From contig NZ_WXVU01000001.1 of the NCBI RefSeq assembly GCF_009900745.1, positions 186,001 through 250,000 on the forward strand: 64,000 bases of DNA. Reading direction: 5' to 3'. The stretch comes from Chryseobacterium sp. c4a. Lineage in GTDB: Bacteria > Bacteroidota > Bacteroidia > Flavobacteriales > Weeksellaceae. Shown here piece by piece: positions 33,684-42,022 of the stretch. Below the pieces are notes generated by a model. It had not been told where the DNA came from and searched no databases. It saw only the letters and a program-made list of their open reading frames with translations. The first letter of the stretch is position 1. Each line of letters opens with the position of its first letter. A program made the position numbers and the translations under genes.

Positions 33684-34178
33684 TCAGTTTTTCTCTGAAA
33701 CTTCTTTTCCATTCTCATAATGTTGGATGATCTTCTGTTTTCCGTCTTCATTATATATTTCCCACTTTCCTTCATAAGTTCCATTTTTCCAATTTCCAAT
33801 GGCTCTTAGATTTCCGTTTTTGTACCAATATTCATGCTGCCCATTAGGTTTCCCATTGATAAATTCGCCTTTACGTGCTTTCTCACCATTAGGATGCCAG
33901 TATTCCCAAATTCCATTCTCTTTAGAATTCTCTATTTTTCCGGCAGATGCCAATTTTCCATTTATATAGTATGCTTTCTTAAGTCCATCTATAATGGGTT
34001 TGAATTGAAGTTTTTGCGCCTGATCAGGGGAGAGTGTTTGATTATGTTCCATGAAATCTTGTTTGGAAATCAAAGTGTCTCCAATATAAACTTCGTATTT
34101 ATCCAGATCAATATTTTGAGAATAATAAATGGCGCTTGCTAAAAGAAGAATAAGTAAGGTTAATAGCTTTTTATACAT
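33684..34178 (-). CDS. MORN/YwqK-like repeat protein, exported
   Basis: The 164-residue protein has a signal peptide (LLTLLILLLASAIYYSQ), then several MORN_2-type repeats from about residue 70: ENGIWEYWHPNGEKARKGEF, PNGQHEYWYKNGNLRAIGNW and YEGKWEIYNEDGKQKI. Such repeats form beta-sheet scaffolds; the YwqK-like annotation as antitoxin is loose. Its start lies one base after the stop of the GDYXXLXY gene, so it belongs to the DUF2157 operon. Function is unknown. Confidence 0.82.
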   Translation of the reverse strand: MYKKLLTLLILLLASAIYYSQNIDLDKYEVYIGDTLISKQDFMEHNQTLSPDQAQKLQFKPIIDGLKKAYYINGKLASAGKIENSKENGIWEYWHPNGEKARKGEFINGKPNGQHEYWYKNGNLRAIGNWKNGTYEGKWEIYNEDGKQKIIQHYENGKEVSEKN

Positions 34179-34179
34179 T

Positions 34180-34668
34180 TTATTTGATAAGTTTTAATTG
34201 TTCATCGTATAATCCTATCAGCAGGCTGTTCCCGTCTTTGTCGGTTCTTATTCCGCCATAAGCAGCTTTGCTGTATTTATCTGCATGGCCTTCCTGAAAA
34301 AAGAAAGACTCTGCCCCGATATTGATCGTCCATTCATTGGGAGAGGTGTATTTGATGAGGTATTCTCCGGAATTCAGTGGAGTTGGGTCTTTTTGAAAAC
34401 GAACCTTCTCAGCAATTCCTTTCGCATCGAGTTTTACAACACAATAGCCACGCTTCGGCAGTTTTTCCGAATTAACGTTATCCGAAATAGCATATCTTAA
34501 ACTCATGTAGTCACCTTGCATCAGTGAACGGGGATCTACAGGAGCTAATTTTAGCAAGATTGGCTGCCCATTTTTAAGTAAAGTTTCTTTTTCAGCTACC
34601 GAATAATTAAAGTATATTAATAGTAAAACAAGGTTGATAATAATGATGAGCCATTTATATTTTTTCAT
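34180..34668 (-). CDS. GDYXXLXY domain membrane-anchored protein
   Basis: The 162-residue protein has one N-terminal transmembrane segment (WLIIIINLVLLLIYFNYS), then the family signature MQGDYMSLRYAI near residues 51-62 (GDYxxLxY). The rest is extracytoplasmic and beta-rich. The family is normally encoded beside DUF4401 and DUF2157 membrane proteins, as here, and overlaps the DUF4401 gene by 14 bp. The complex has no known biochemical role. Confidence 0.88.
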   Translation of the reverse strand: MKKYKWLIIIINLVLLLIYFNYSVAEKETLLKNGQPILLKLAPVDPRSLMQGDYMSLRYAISDNVNSEKLPKRGYCVVKLDAKGIAEKVRFQKDPTPLNSGEYLIKYTSPNEWTINIGAESFFFQEGHADKYSKAAYGGIRTDKDGNSLLIGLYDEQLKLIK

Positions 34669-35725
34669 TTGCGGTCAGTTTTTTGTGGATGAGAAGATAG
34701 ATAGCTAAAAAGATGACTCCTGATGTAAACAGGAGTATGGATTTGGTCAATAAAGAAAATTGAAGGTCATAATAAAATCGCCCAATAAAGCCGATCAATG
34801 CAATGATTCCTAAGACAAATCCAGTTCTGTAATTGACTAAAAAGCTTAGCAGAATGACGAGTATGGCTCCTGATATCATGGGTGCTAATACAGTAGGCAA
34901 TAGAAATAAAGCGGTAAGCATGTAAATAAGGATTTTATACGTTGTATTGGAGACCTGTAACGTGTTCAGCAGAAGATATACAACATAAAGGATAGCCAGA
35001 ACAATAACAACCGATGGAATCCATTCATAATACTCATCTGTTAAACGAAGAAAAGATCTCAATCCTAAAAATGCCAAGGTAAATATGAATGAAAAGACCA
35101 TTCCTGTCCGAACGGGATCATATAGTTTAGAAAATAATTTGTTTTTAGTTATTATTTTAGCTTCTTGTAGGAATAGAAAAGTTGTGATAACAGTCTGAAG
35201 TATAATGATGGCAGAGGTTAGATTATAAAGATGGTTTACCTGTGCAAAAGCCATTATACTTCCATTGATAATCAATATTGAAATAAAGGATAAGATGTAG
35301 CTTTGTACCAGAAATAGGGTACATAATGCAATGCCAATAAATGCAATATAAATAGTATTACCTTCTGCAGAAAGGCCAATACCCAGAAGAGTGAAGCCGG
35401 TAATAAAAAAAGAAACACTTAAAGTATCTATAATGGTTTTCCCGGATATTCTGCTGATGAGTGAAGATCCGACGATGCAGATAATTCCTAATATGCCTGC
35501 CTCAGTTGGTGAATCAAAAATCTCAGCAATAAAAACAAAGGCTAAAAATGTAAGACATGCCATAATTCCTCCAAAAATAGATAATATTTTAATGGATAAT
35601 GATTGATGGTTGATGTCTTTTTCCTGATAGGCTGCCATAATAGCATCTTCATCAAAATGAATCTCCCTATTGCTTCCTGTATGGAGTTGCTCTATGAGCT
35701 CTTTTATATTTTCTTTACTTCTCAT
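34655..35725 (-). CDS. DUF4401 multi-spanning membrane protein
   Basis: The 356-residue protein has a soluble N-terminal stretch of about 45 residues (KENIKELIEQLHTGS), then about ten transmembrane helices in closely spaced pairs. It fits DUF4401 by composition, size and the neighbouring GDYXXLXY and DUF2157 genes. It overlaps both neighbours by 14 and 11 bp, so translation is coupled. Its function is not known; a membrane complex is inferred from gene order. Confidence 0.82.
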   Translation of the reverse strand: MRSKENIKELIEQLHTGSNREIHFDEDAIMAAYQEKDINHQSLSIKILSIFGGIMACLTFLAFVFIAEIFDSPTEAGILGIICIVGSSLISRISGKTIIDTLSVSFFITGFTLLGIGLSAEGNTIYIAFIGIALCTLFLVQSYILSFISILIINGSIMAFAQVNHLYNLTSAIIILQTVITTFLFLQEAKIITKNKLFSKLYDPVRTGMVFSFIFTLAFLGLRSFLRLTDEYYEWIPSVVIVLAILYVVYLLLNTLQVSNTTYKILIYMLTALFLLPTVLAPMISGAILVILLSFLVNYRTGFVLGIIALIGFIGRFYYDLQFSLLTKSILLFTSGVIFLAIYLLIHKKLTANEKI

Positions 35726-36671
35726 TTTTCCATTTTTTTTGAAGGTTCATCAAGTTTTTAATGATCAGGGTGATGCTTGCAATAACGAAAAAGAATATCA
35801 GTAAGAACGTTCCCTCACTATCTCCGATCTTAAAGATTAAGGAACAGGCAACAATGACCAGACTTAAAGGAATAATAGCAAAATAAAAGCTGTTTTTTGT
35901 TTTCAACCCGTACCAGATTCCTAAAGCATATACAATAATACTCATTGGAATGAGAAGAGATAATAACGTTTTATGGCTATCCACAAAATCAAGACATAAT
36001 CCGAAAGTTGATACGCTGACGACTGCCAATGATAAAATGTTGGTAAACCAGTTAGGGATTCTGAAAGCTTTTTTATAATGAGAAAGCAAAATTGATCCAA
36101 TTAAAAATACAGCATTAAGAATAAAAAGGAAAAGGATAATAATACTGTCATTCCAGTCTGTGGCAACCTGATTGGAATATAAAATAAGAGTAGTATTGAT
36201 TAAGGCAATATACAAAAGCCATAGCGGAGCAAAATCTGAAATGATCACCCAAAGGGTTATACAAATTGTCCATGCTAAAAAGAAGTCATAGGCATTTGCA
36301 CCTGTTTGATAGACTTGTCCGAATACGGCAAAGAGAACCCCTACAAGTGCTGCTGCTCCGGTGAGGATACTATTTCGGATGTTACTATTGATCTTAGAAA
36401 GTAATGCTAAGCCTGTAGCGGCGATAAGTAATATTTCTGTTAGTCCTATTTTGGTAAATTTGGGTAAATCTGCCCAATTATAGGCAAAGAAGAAAATAAT
36501 CCCGGATACGGTAAACCCGATTCCAAGGCTAGCAAGAAATAACTTCAGGAATTTTTGCCAGGCTTCTTTACTGCTGTAAATATTGTCTTTAAGTATAGAA
36601 TGGATCTCTTTTTCGCTCAGGTTGCTATGCCTGCTGAGGATTTGTAGATCTTCTCTTTGTATATTTTTCAT
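35715..36671 (-). CDS. DUF2157 multi-spanning membrane protein
   Basis: The 318-residue protein starts with a helical cytoplasmic segment (REDLQILSRHSNLSEKEIHS), then about nine transmembrane helices, starting LGIGFTVSGIIFFFAYNWADLPKFTKIGLTE-like (described here near residues 50-80), which is the DUF2157 hallmark. It is the first gene of the four-gene membrane operon. Biochemical role is unknown. Confidence 0.85.
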   Translation of the reverse strand: MKNIQREDLQILSRHSNLSEKEIHSILKDNIYSSKEAWQKFLKLFLASLGIGFTVSGIIFFFAYNWADLPKFTKIGLTEILLIAATGLALLSKINSNIRNSILTGAAALVGVLFAVFGQVYQTGANAYDFFLAWTICITLWVIISDFAPLWLLYIALINTTLILYSNQVATDWNDSIIILFLFILNAVFLIGSILLSHYKKAFRIPNWFTNILSLAVVSVSTFGLCLDFVDSHKTLLSLLIPMSIIVYALGIWYGLKTKNSFYFAIIPLSLVIVACSLIFKIGDSEGTFLLIFFFVIASITLIIKNLMNLQKKWKNEK

Positions 36672-36748
36672 TTAAGATAGGTTAAGTATAGATAGTGATT
36701 CACTGTCTTTTAATAGATTGCTGATCTATTTATTTCAATGTTCTCATA

Positions 36749-37387
36749 TTAAGTGTCACAGGAAATATGATCCCACTCCTGATCCATATAATGAATCAGC
36801 CAGTTCAGGGCATAATGTCTTTCATAAACAATTCCCGGATGTATTTGTGTTATTTCTCTATTGTTGATTCGTGCATCAACACACGCCCAATCATATCTGT
36901 AATATAAATCATTAGCATCAAGAATCTCTGATTTGGAACGAATCTCATGGTTACCATTAATGAAATCATTAGGATCTCTGTCTCCGCCTACAGGATATTT
37001 TTCAAAAGGAATATCGTTGAGGTCACATAATGTATTGGGAAAAGGTAAGGTGTCTACAATTTTTAAAGCCCAGAGGAGAACCCATATACATTCACATTTC
37101 CAGGTTTCCTGAAATTTTTTTGCTTCAGTAGGATCGGATATAAAGTCTTTTTCTTTAGGAGTTACATATTCCCAAAGATTATACTCTATCAAATAATTTG
37201 TTGCTGTTTCTGAATCTATCGTATCAAAAGCTACAAAATTGGTAATGGCAAGAATGGCTGCACGGGCGGCTATTTCTTTTGGGGTTCTCAGAGTGGTTTC
37301 CTCTTCAGATTCTATATGAGGCAGGTTCAAATTGATTTTAATACCTTCCTTTTTAAGAATTTCTTCCGTTCTCTCTTTTCTGGTCAT
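36749..37387 (-). CDS. DUF4272 domain protein
   Basis: The 212-residue soluble protein matches the DUF4272 pattern: RTPKEIAARAAILAITNFVA near 34-53, WKCECIWVLLWALKIVD near 95-111, and the C-terminal ERHYALNWLIHYMDQEWDHI near 188-207. DUF4272 proteins often occur in immunity or accessory gene clusters, but the function is not established. It is followed at 62 bp on the left by the DUF2157 operon start and is probably separately transcribed. Confidence 0.85.
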   Translation of the reverse strand: MTRKERTEEILKKEGIKINLNLPHIESEEETTLRTPKEIAARAAILAITNFVAFDTIDSETATNYLIEYNLWEYVTPKEKDFISDPTEAKKFQETWKCECIWVLLWALKIVDTLPFPNTLCDLNDIPFEKYPVGGDRDPNDFINGNHEIRSKSEILDANDLYYRYDWACVDARINNREITQIHPGIVYERHYALNWLIHYMDQEWDHISCDT

Positions 37388-37449
37388 TTGTAATTAATAT
37401 TATATTGAATGTAAAATAATAATTGGACGGGTATTAAGGCTAGCGAAAA

Positions 37450-37800
37450 CTATTCCCTTAATATCTTTTCCATTTTTTTTCCTTTGGCGAGTTCATCAAT
37501 CAGTTTATCAAGATATCGGATATTTCTCATGAGTTCATCATCTATTTCTTCTATGCGATATCCGCAAATGACACCTTTAATCAATGACGCGTTAGGATTC
37601 ATGCGGGGAGCTTGTTCAAAAAAAGTTTTGAAATCAGTTCTCTTCTCCAGTTGTTCCTGTATTTCTTTCTCATTGTAGCCAGTCAGCCAATAAATTATTT
37701 CATGAACTTCAGCTTTTGTACGGTTCTTTTTTTCAGCTTTTTGAATATAATGTGGATAAACACTAGCAAAAGTTGTGGTGAAGATTTTTGTATTCTGCAT
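37450..37800 (-). CDS. DUF2200 domain protein
   Basis: The 116-residue protein matches DUF2200 over its full length: [19 protein letters not shown] near 7-25, [18 protein letters not shown] near 34-51, and the block [20 protein letters not shown] near 71-90. No catalytic motif is visible and the function is not known. It has 18 bp to the upstream alpha/beta hydrolase gene on the same strand, so the two may form an operon. Confidence 0.88.
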   Translation of the reverse strand: MQNTKIFTTTFASVYPHYIQKAEKKNRTKAEVHEIIYWLTGYNEKEIQEQLEKRTDFKTFFEQAPRMNPNASLIKGVICGYRIEEIDDELMRNIRYLDKLIDELAKGKKMEKILRE

Positions 37801-37818
37801 GGCTTTTGTGTGAGATGT

Positions 37819-38598
37819 TTAGATTAATTTTTTTAATACTCCATCAAGAATGATGTTGAACTCCTCAGGTTTTTCAAGCATGGGATAATGTCCGGTTTCC
37901 GTAATGGTTATATAGTCATAATTCTTCAGATATTTACGGTTGCCTTCAAGATTTGTAGGGTAAGTATCAGAATTAATGGCTATTACCGGAACCGGAACCT
38001 GTTTTGCAATTTCTTTGAAATCTGTTTTGTATAAAGGTTTTAATAGATTAATAGCTCTTTCCGACTCATTATGAAGGAACTCATGCTGTACTCTTGTTTT
38101 TATGTCTTCAGGGGTCTTTTCTACAAAGAGGTATTGAGGAAGGATGTTTTCCACGGCATTTTTAAAGTCGGATCTGTATTGAGTAAATTGCATTTGTTCC
38201 GCCTGTTCCTCAGTAAAGGATTGTTCCAGATTTTGCAAGGTGTCTATTAAAACCACTGCTTTTACTTTTGAGATTTTTAATGAAGCTTCAAGTACATACG
38301 CGCCAGACATTGAATGTCCTACAAGGATGATTTCCGAAGAATCTATAGCATTCGCTACGGCCTTTATATCATCTGCATATCCGGAACTTGTCCAATCTTC
38401 TCTTGAAGAATCAGATTTTCCATGTCCTGCCAGATCCATTTGTATCACCTGATAGCTGGAAGCAAAATATTTTTGCTGATCTGCCCACCATTCAGCATTG
38501 CCCAGCCAGCCGTGGATCAGAATGATTGCTGTATTTCCGCTCCCGGATTCTTTATAATGAATTTTCTGTCCGTCCGAAGATATTGCATATTTTTCCAT
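37819..38598 (-). CDS. cytoplasmic alpha/beta hydrolase
   Basis: The 259-residue protein lacks a signal peptide. The hydrolase motifs are IILIHGWLGNAEWW near 26-39 (oxyanion HG), VGHSMSGAYVLEA near 93-105 (Ser nucleophile), an acid in INSDTYP near 208, and ETGHYPMLEKPEEF near 234-247 (catalytic His). This fits the broad family of esterases, lactonases and C-C hydrolases; the substrate is unknown. It precedes DUF2200 by 18 bp. Confidence 0.9.
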   Translation of the reverse strand: MEKYAISSDGQKIHYKESGSGNTAIILIHGWLGNAEWWADQQKYFASSYQVIQMDLAGHGKSDSSREDWTSSGYADDIKAVANAIDSSEIILVGHSMSGAYVLEASLKISKVKAVVLIDTLQNLEQSFTEEQAEQMQFTQYRSDFKNAVENILPQYLFVEKTPEDIKTRVQHEFLHNESERAINLLKPLYKTDFKEIAKQVPVPVIAINSDTYPTNLEGNRKYLKNYDYITITETGHYPMLEKPEEFNIILDGVLKKLI

Positions 38599-38681
38599 TG
38601 ATGTTCTATTTTGTGTTGGTATTTAAATATTCTTGATCAAACTAGTGTACAAAAAACCTGTTGATATGAAAAAAATCTTTT

Positions 38682-39473
38682 TTACTGAACTTTGAATAAT
38701 GAGATCGTATAATCTAGTAATTTTTGATCTCCATATTCACCATGTCCTGGAATAATAATTTTAGCATTGGGATATTCTTTTTTTACTTTTCCAACTGTGG
38801 CAGACCAGGCTGCAATATTGGCATCACCTAAATATCCTTTACTAGCCTCCAGTTCTTTTAATAGACAACCTCCGAATAATATATTTTCATCCGGAAAATA
38901 ACCCACTACATTATCTTTGGTGTGTCCCTCACCAAAAAACTTTGTAATGACTTTTTTATTACCCACTTTTAAAATCAAAGAATCATTGAAACTATTTTTA
39001 GGAATAACAAAATGATTTTCTTTGGCTAATTCAATGGTTTCGTAATATGAATATGAAGGAATACGATGAGTATGGAATGCTTGTAATCCTCCTAAACTGT
39101 CATCGTGAAAATGAGTAGGGATAATGGCATTTATTTTTGAATGAAGCTTTTGATTGATCCATTGTATCAGCTCTTCTGAACTTTTGTCATTGGTCGGAGT
39201 ATCAAAAATAATCGTCTCATGACCGTTTTTTACAATAAGACCGTTGCAGGGAACGTTGCCGAAATCCTGAGTTTGTTTAAAAGAAGTATGGATAAAAGAA
39301 TTCTCTGAAATCTGCTTAATGATGAGGTTTTCAGATTTGTAAATTTCCTTAGCATTGAAATCTGTAGTATGCCGGGAATGGCAGCTTAAAAGAAATAAGG
39401 AAAATAAAACGATGAATATCTTTTTACTGAATGTAAAGTTCTGATTAAGCCTTATTTTAATTTTACCTTTCAT
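38682..39473 (-). CDS. subclass B1 metallo-beta-lactamase, lipoprotein-anchored
   Basis: The 263-residue protein has all B1 zinc ligands: His121, His123 and Asp125 in THFHDDSLGGL, His184 in GEGHTKDNVVGY, Cys203 in LFGGCLLKE, and His244 in IPGHGEYGD. The N-terminus is an extended basic region, then a hydrophobic stretch ending LFLLSC at Cys31, a lipobox, so it is probably membrane-anchored. B1 enzymes hydrolyse most beta-lactams including carbapenems. Resemblance is greatest to CfiA-like sequences in the DNxVVxxPxxxILFGGC block. No mobile element is next to it, so it looks like a resident gene. Activity is inferred. Confidence 0.88.
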   Translation of the reverse strand: MKGKIKIRLNQNFTFSKKIFIVLFSLFLLSCHSRHTTDFNAKEIYKSENLIIKQISENSFIHTSFKQTQDFGNVPCNGLIVKNGHETIIFDTPTNDKSSEELIQWINQKLHSKINAIIPTHFHDDSLGGLQAFHTHRIPSYSYYETIELAKENHFVIPKNSFNDSLILKVGNKKVITKFFGEGHTKDNVVGYFPDENILFGGCLLKELEASKGYLGDANIAAWSATVGKVKKEYPNAKIIIPGHGEYGDQKLLDYTISLFKVQ

Positions 39474-39568
39474 CGTGTTTTATTTTTATAGTTATAATTT
39501 ACAAAATATGAGCAATTTAAGAAGAAAGATGGTCTTTGTTGAAAAATATAGCGAAAATTCATGAAAAA

Positions 39569-39597
39569 CCCCTGAAAAGCATTAGTTTTTCAGGGGG
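39569..39597 (-). terminator. terminator after the hotdog-like gene
   Basis: CCCCTGAAAA pairs with TTTTCAGGGG around an 8-base loop (39569-39596). On the minus strand it is followed by TTTTTC. Confidence 0.8.
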
Positions 39598-39621
39598 CGT
39601 TCAGATCTTGATAAGATTGTT

Positions 39622-40467
39622 TTATTTTTTTGTTTCGGATTTGATGTGGATGTTAAAAATCATAACTGCGTAAGAATTTTCAAGGGCATCTTTGATTTCA
39701 CACTTGAAATAGATGAGGTCTTTTAAAAATTTTTGTTGGAAAACTTCAATTATTAATTCTGTTCCGGTAGGAATTGCTTTCGATGCATAACCTTCCAGAT
39801 TATCAACTTCATAGGCTTCTCTGTTTCCCAAGTAATTAAATATTTCTCTCAGTGCACAATTGGCTACATGCACAAAAGGTACAATTGGATAATTTTCAAA
39901 ATGTCCCTTGCATTGGTTGGGAGTAAAGGGTGTAAGGGATATAGAGAATTGATGTGGGTCTTCGGATTTGTTTATTTTGCCTTCGGGAAGTTTTGTGTCA
40001 TAATCTACGATAGGTGTGTCATTGAAGAGACTCTTATAAAATAATTTGAATGTGTCTTGGTTGATGATATAATAATCCAGTTCGAAGGAATATAGTACTT
40101 CTCCAGTTTCTTTGTCTTTGGCATGAAGACATGACTTGCCTTTTCTTTTTGATTCCAGATAGCTTTCACCAGTAATCGAAATGGTATCGGGAATGGGGTT
40201 ATATGAGAGTTTTCTCATTCTTAATTTCTCCCCCAGAAAATAAACTTTTTCTTTGGATGCACTGTTTAATCGTTTGTACAGACTGAAGGTTCCCAATGAT
40301 GCCAGGGTCTTTAGCAAGTAGGTGATGTTTTCATTTTTGAAATCCCATCCGGATATTTCTGTTTCTAAAATAAGGTCATTGAAAATAATGTTTTCCGGAA
40401 TGTAGATGTACGGTGTTGTTTCCCCAATGTAAGGGATAATTCTGTTTTGAATGTCGATTGTTGTCAT
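39622..40467 (-). CDS. hotdog-fold dehydratase-like protein
   Basis: The 281-residue protein is soluble. The C-terminal half contains TPNQCKGHFENYPIVPFVHV near residues 190-210, which resembles the active-site segment of FabZ/FabA-type hotdog enzymes (GHF-x-x-x-P-V-x-P). The N-terminal half could be a second, degenerate hotdog domain. It may act on acyl-ACP or a polyketide/aryl-polyene intermediate, but no carrier or synthase gene is adjacent. The fold call is inference; no family is certain. It borders the DnaA-box region. Confidence 0.5.
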   Translation of the reverse strand: MTTIDIQNRIIPYIGETTPYIYIPENIIFNDLILETEISGWDFKNENITYLLKTLASLGTFSLYKRLNSASKEKVYFLGEKLRMRKLSYNPIPDTISITGESYLESKRKGKSCLHAKDKETGEVLYSFELDYYIINQDTFKLFYKSLFNDTPIVDYDTKLPEGKINKSEDPHQFSISLTPFTPNQCKGHFENYPIVPFVHVANCALREIFNYLGNREAYEVDNLEGYASKAIPTGTELIIEVFQQKFLKDLIYFKCEIKDALENSYAVMIFNIHIKSETKK

Positions 40468-40983
40468 TTGAATGAGGGTATTTGATTGTTTTCATTGTGT
40501 TGTGGATAACTTTCTGCAGTAATGTTAATTAAGAGTTGTTATATTTCTTTTCAAGGTGATTTTATTTGTTTTTTTAAAATTACAAAAAAAATAAGTATAA
40601 ATAATTATTATTGAATAATTATGGTATGTGTTGGATTGTTAAATTAAATGCTATTCATGTTAAATAGCAGGTGTGTTTGTGGCTGTAAAAAAGTTATCCA
40701 CACAAATTTATTCACATTGATATTGATGTGTGAAAAACTTTTTGTGGAAAACTTTTTGTGGAAAACTTTTTTATATATGTTTTTGTAAATTATGTATTTA
40801 TATTATTGTTTTGAAGATTAGAAAAAAGTTATCCACATTTTAATTCTAAGGATAAAGTGATTGTGCAAAAGTTATCCACAAGTTTTTATCTTTCTCTGAT
40901 AAGACCTGTATTTTTCTAATATTAAAATGAAAATAATATGGATTATAGATATTATTTTTAATTATTTTACAATTTAAATTTTA
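40468..40983. other. 516-bp AT-rich region with a DnaA-box cluster; candidate replication origin or DnaA-binding locus
   Basis: Five exact TTATNCACA boxes occur here: 40501-40509 (minus strand), 40694-40702, 40708-40716, 40829-40837 and 40872-40880 (plus). Two more TTTTCCACA boxes are at 40743-40751 and 40757-40765 (minus) inside a 14-bp tandem repeat (AACTTTTTGTGGAA). AT-rich blocks at 40561-40620 and 40900-40983 could be unwinding elements. No gene is present. Genes on both sides are on the minus strand, so there is no orientation switch. Whether it acts as oriC, a titration site or a regulatory region cannot be decided here. Confidence 0.6.
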
Positions 40984-41997
40984 CTATAGGCTTTCAATAT
41001 ATTTTTCGTAATCGCTTTTTTCTAATAGCTCGCCGGCATTTAGATGATAGATATTTTTCCAAGAATCAGAGCCATTTTTTTCAACATATTTTTCAATGAT
41101 TCTGAACCCTATCCAATAATTAATATTTTTTGGAGCATCCGGGAATAGTTTGAACTTGTCATTTTGAAGCAAAGGATTTTTTCCTGAAGTATCAGAAAAG
41201 TAAGGCTTTAATTGAGTAAACAATTTTTTTTCATTTTTAATAAACCAATCCCAGTCTTGCTTAGACAGGCTGATGGATTCATATTTTTCAATTTTTCTAT
41301 CGAAGAATATATAAGTGAAATAGCAGGCAAATCCTTCATCAATAGTTTGGTTTAATGCAGAGAGTTTATTAGGATCTGTATTTCTGAAATGTTCATAGAC
41401 CATATGATTCAATTCATGGGGTAATCCTTTTTCAATTGTATACATGAGATCTGCATCTTTATAATTGAGTTCCAATGCAAACTGTTCATTATTACAGCCA
41501 CCAAATATGATTCCTGTTATAGGTGTAAAGAGAAAACTTATTTTAGCATTAGGTTTATAAGGAACCAGTTTGTTGAATTTGGTCAGGGTTTTCTGAAGAT
41601 GTTTTTTGAGGTCAATACTTAAAATAATAGCCGCTTTATTTTCAAGTTCTTGCTTATTATCCTGATATAAAGTTTTATTCCAGTCAATCATTCCTTTAGG
41701 ATTGTTGAAAAGATGAGCATTTTCATCACCGAAGATAACACCATAGCAGCTATCCCATAATTTTTTATGTGGTAGATAAACTTGTTTAATAATTCTTGCA
41801 GAATCATATTGCTGATTTTTATGGGCAAGAAGTTGATGTTTAAATAAATTTTTAATAACGATATTTTCAACTTTTACGCTATCTGGAATCTGTTCCAGGC
41901 TCTCATAATCCAATTTTTGATCAGCAATGGGGGATCGTGTGTTTGTAGCACAAGAAATCATAAAGACTGCTGATACCAATGAAATGATTTTTTTCAT
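40984..41997 (-). CDS. lipoprotein with HExxH metalloprotease-like motif (DUF2268-like)
   Basis: The 337-residue protein has a lipobox (SLVSAVFMISC) and a soluble domain. Near residue 190 it has LPHELNHMVYEHF (HExxH), and near 215 QTIDEGFACYFTYIF, whose Glu could be a third metal ligand. This resembles predicted zinc-dependent proteases of the DUF2268 type. It is probably attached to a membrane. It begins the long minus-strand island to the right of the DnaA-box cluster. Substrate is unknown. Confidence 0.72.
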   Translation of the reverse strand: MKKIISLVSAVFMISCATNTRSPIADQKLDYESLEQIPDSVKVENIVIKNLFKHQLLAHKNQQYDSARIIKQVYLPHKKLWDSCYGVIFGDENAHLFNNPKGMIDWNKTLYQDNKQELENKAAIILSIDLKKHLQKTLTKFNKLVPYKPNAKISFLFTPITGIIFGGCNNEQFALELNYKDADLMYTIEKGLPHELNHMVYEHFRNTDPNKLSALNQTIDEGFACYFTYIFFDRKIEKYESISLSKQDWDWFIKNEKKLFTQLKPYFSDTSGKNPLLQNDKFKLFPDAPKNINYWIGFRIIEKYVEKNGSDSWKNIYHLNAGELLEKSDYEKYIESL

Positions 41998-42022
41998 AGA
42001 AGAGGTTATGGTTTGAAAGAGT

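Noticed and set aside
38682..39473. horizontal transfer of the metallo-beta-lactamase gene
   Set aside because: No insertion sequence, integron or attachment site was seen around it.
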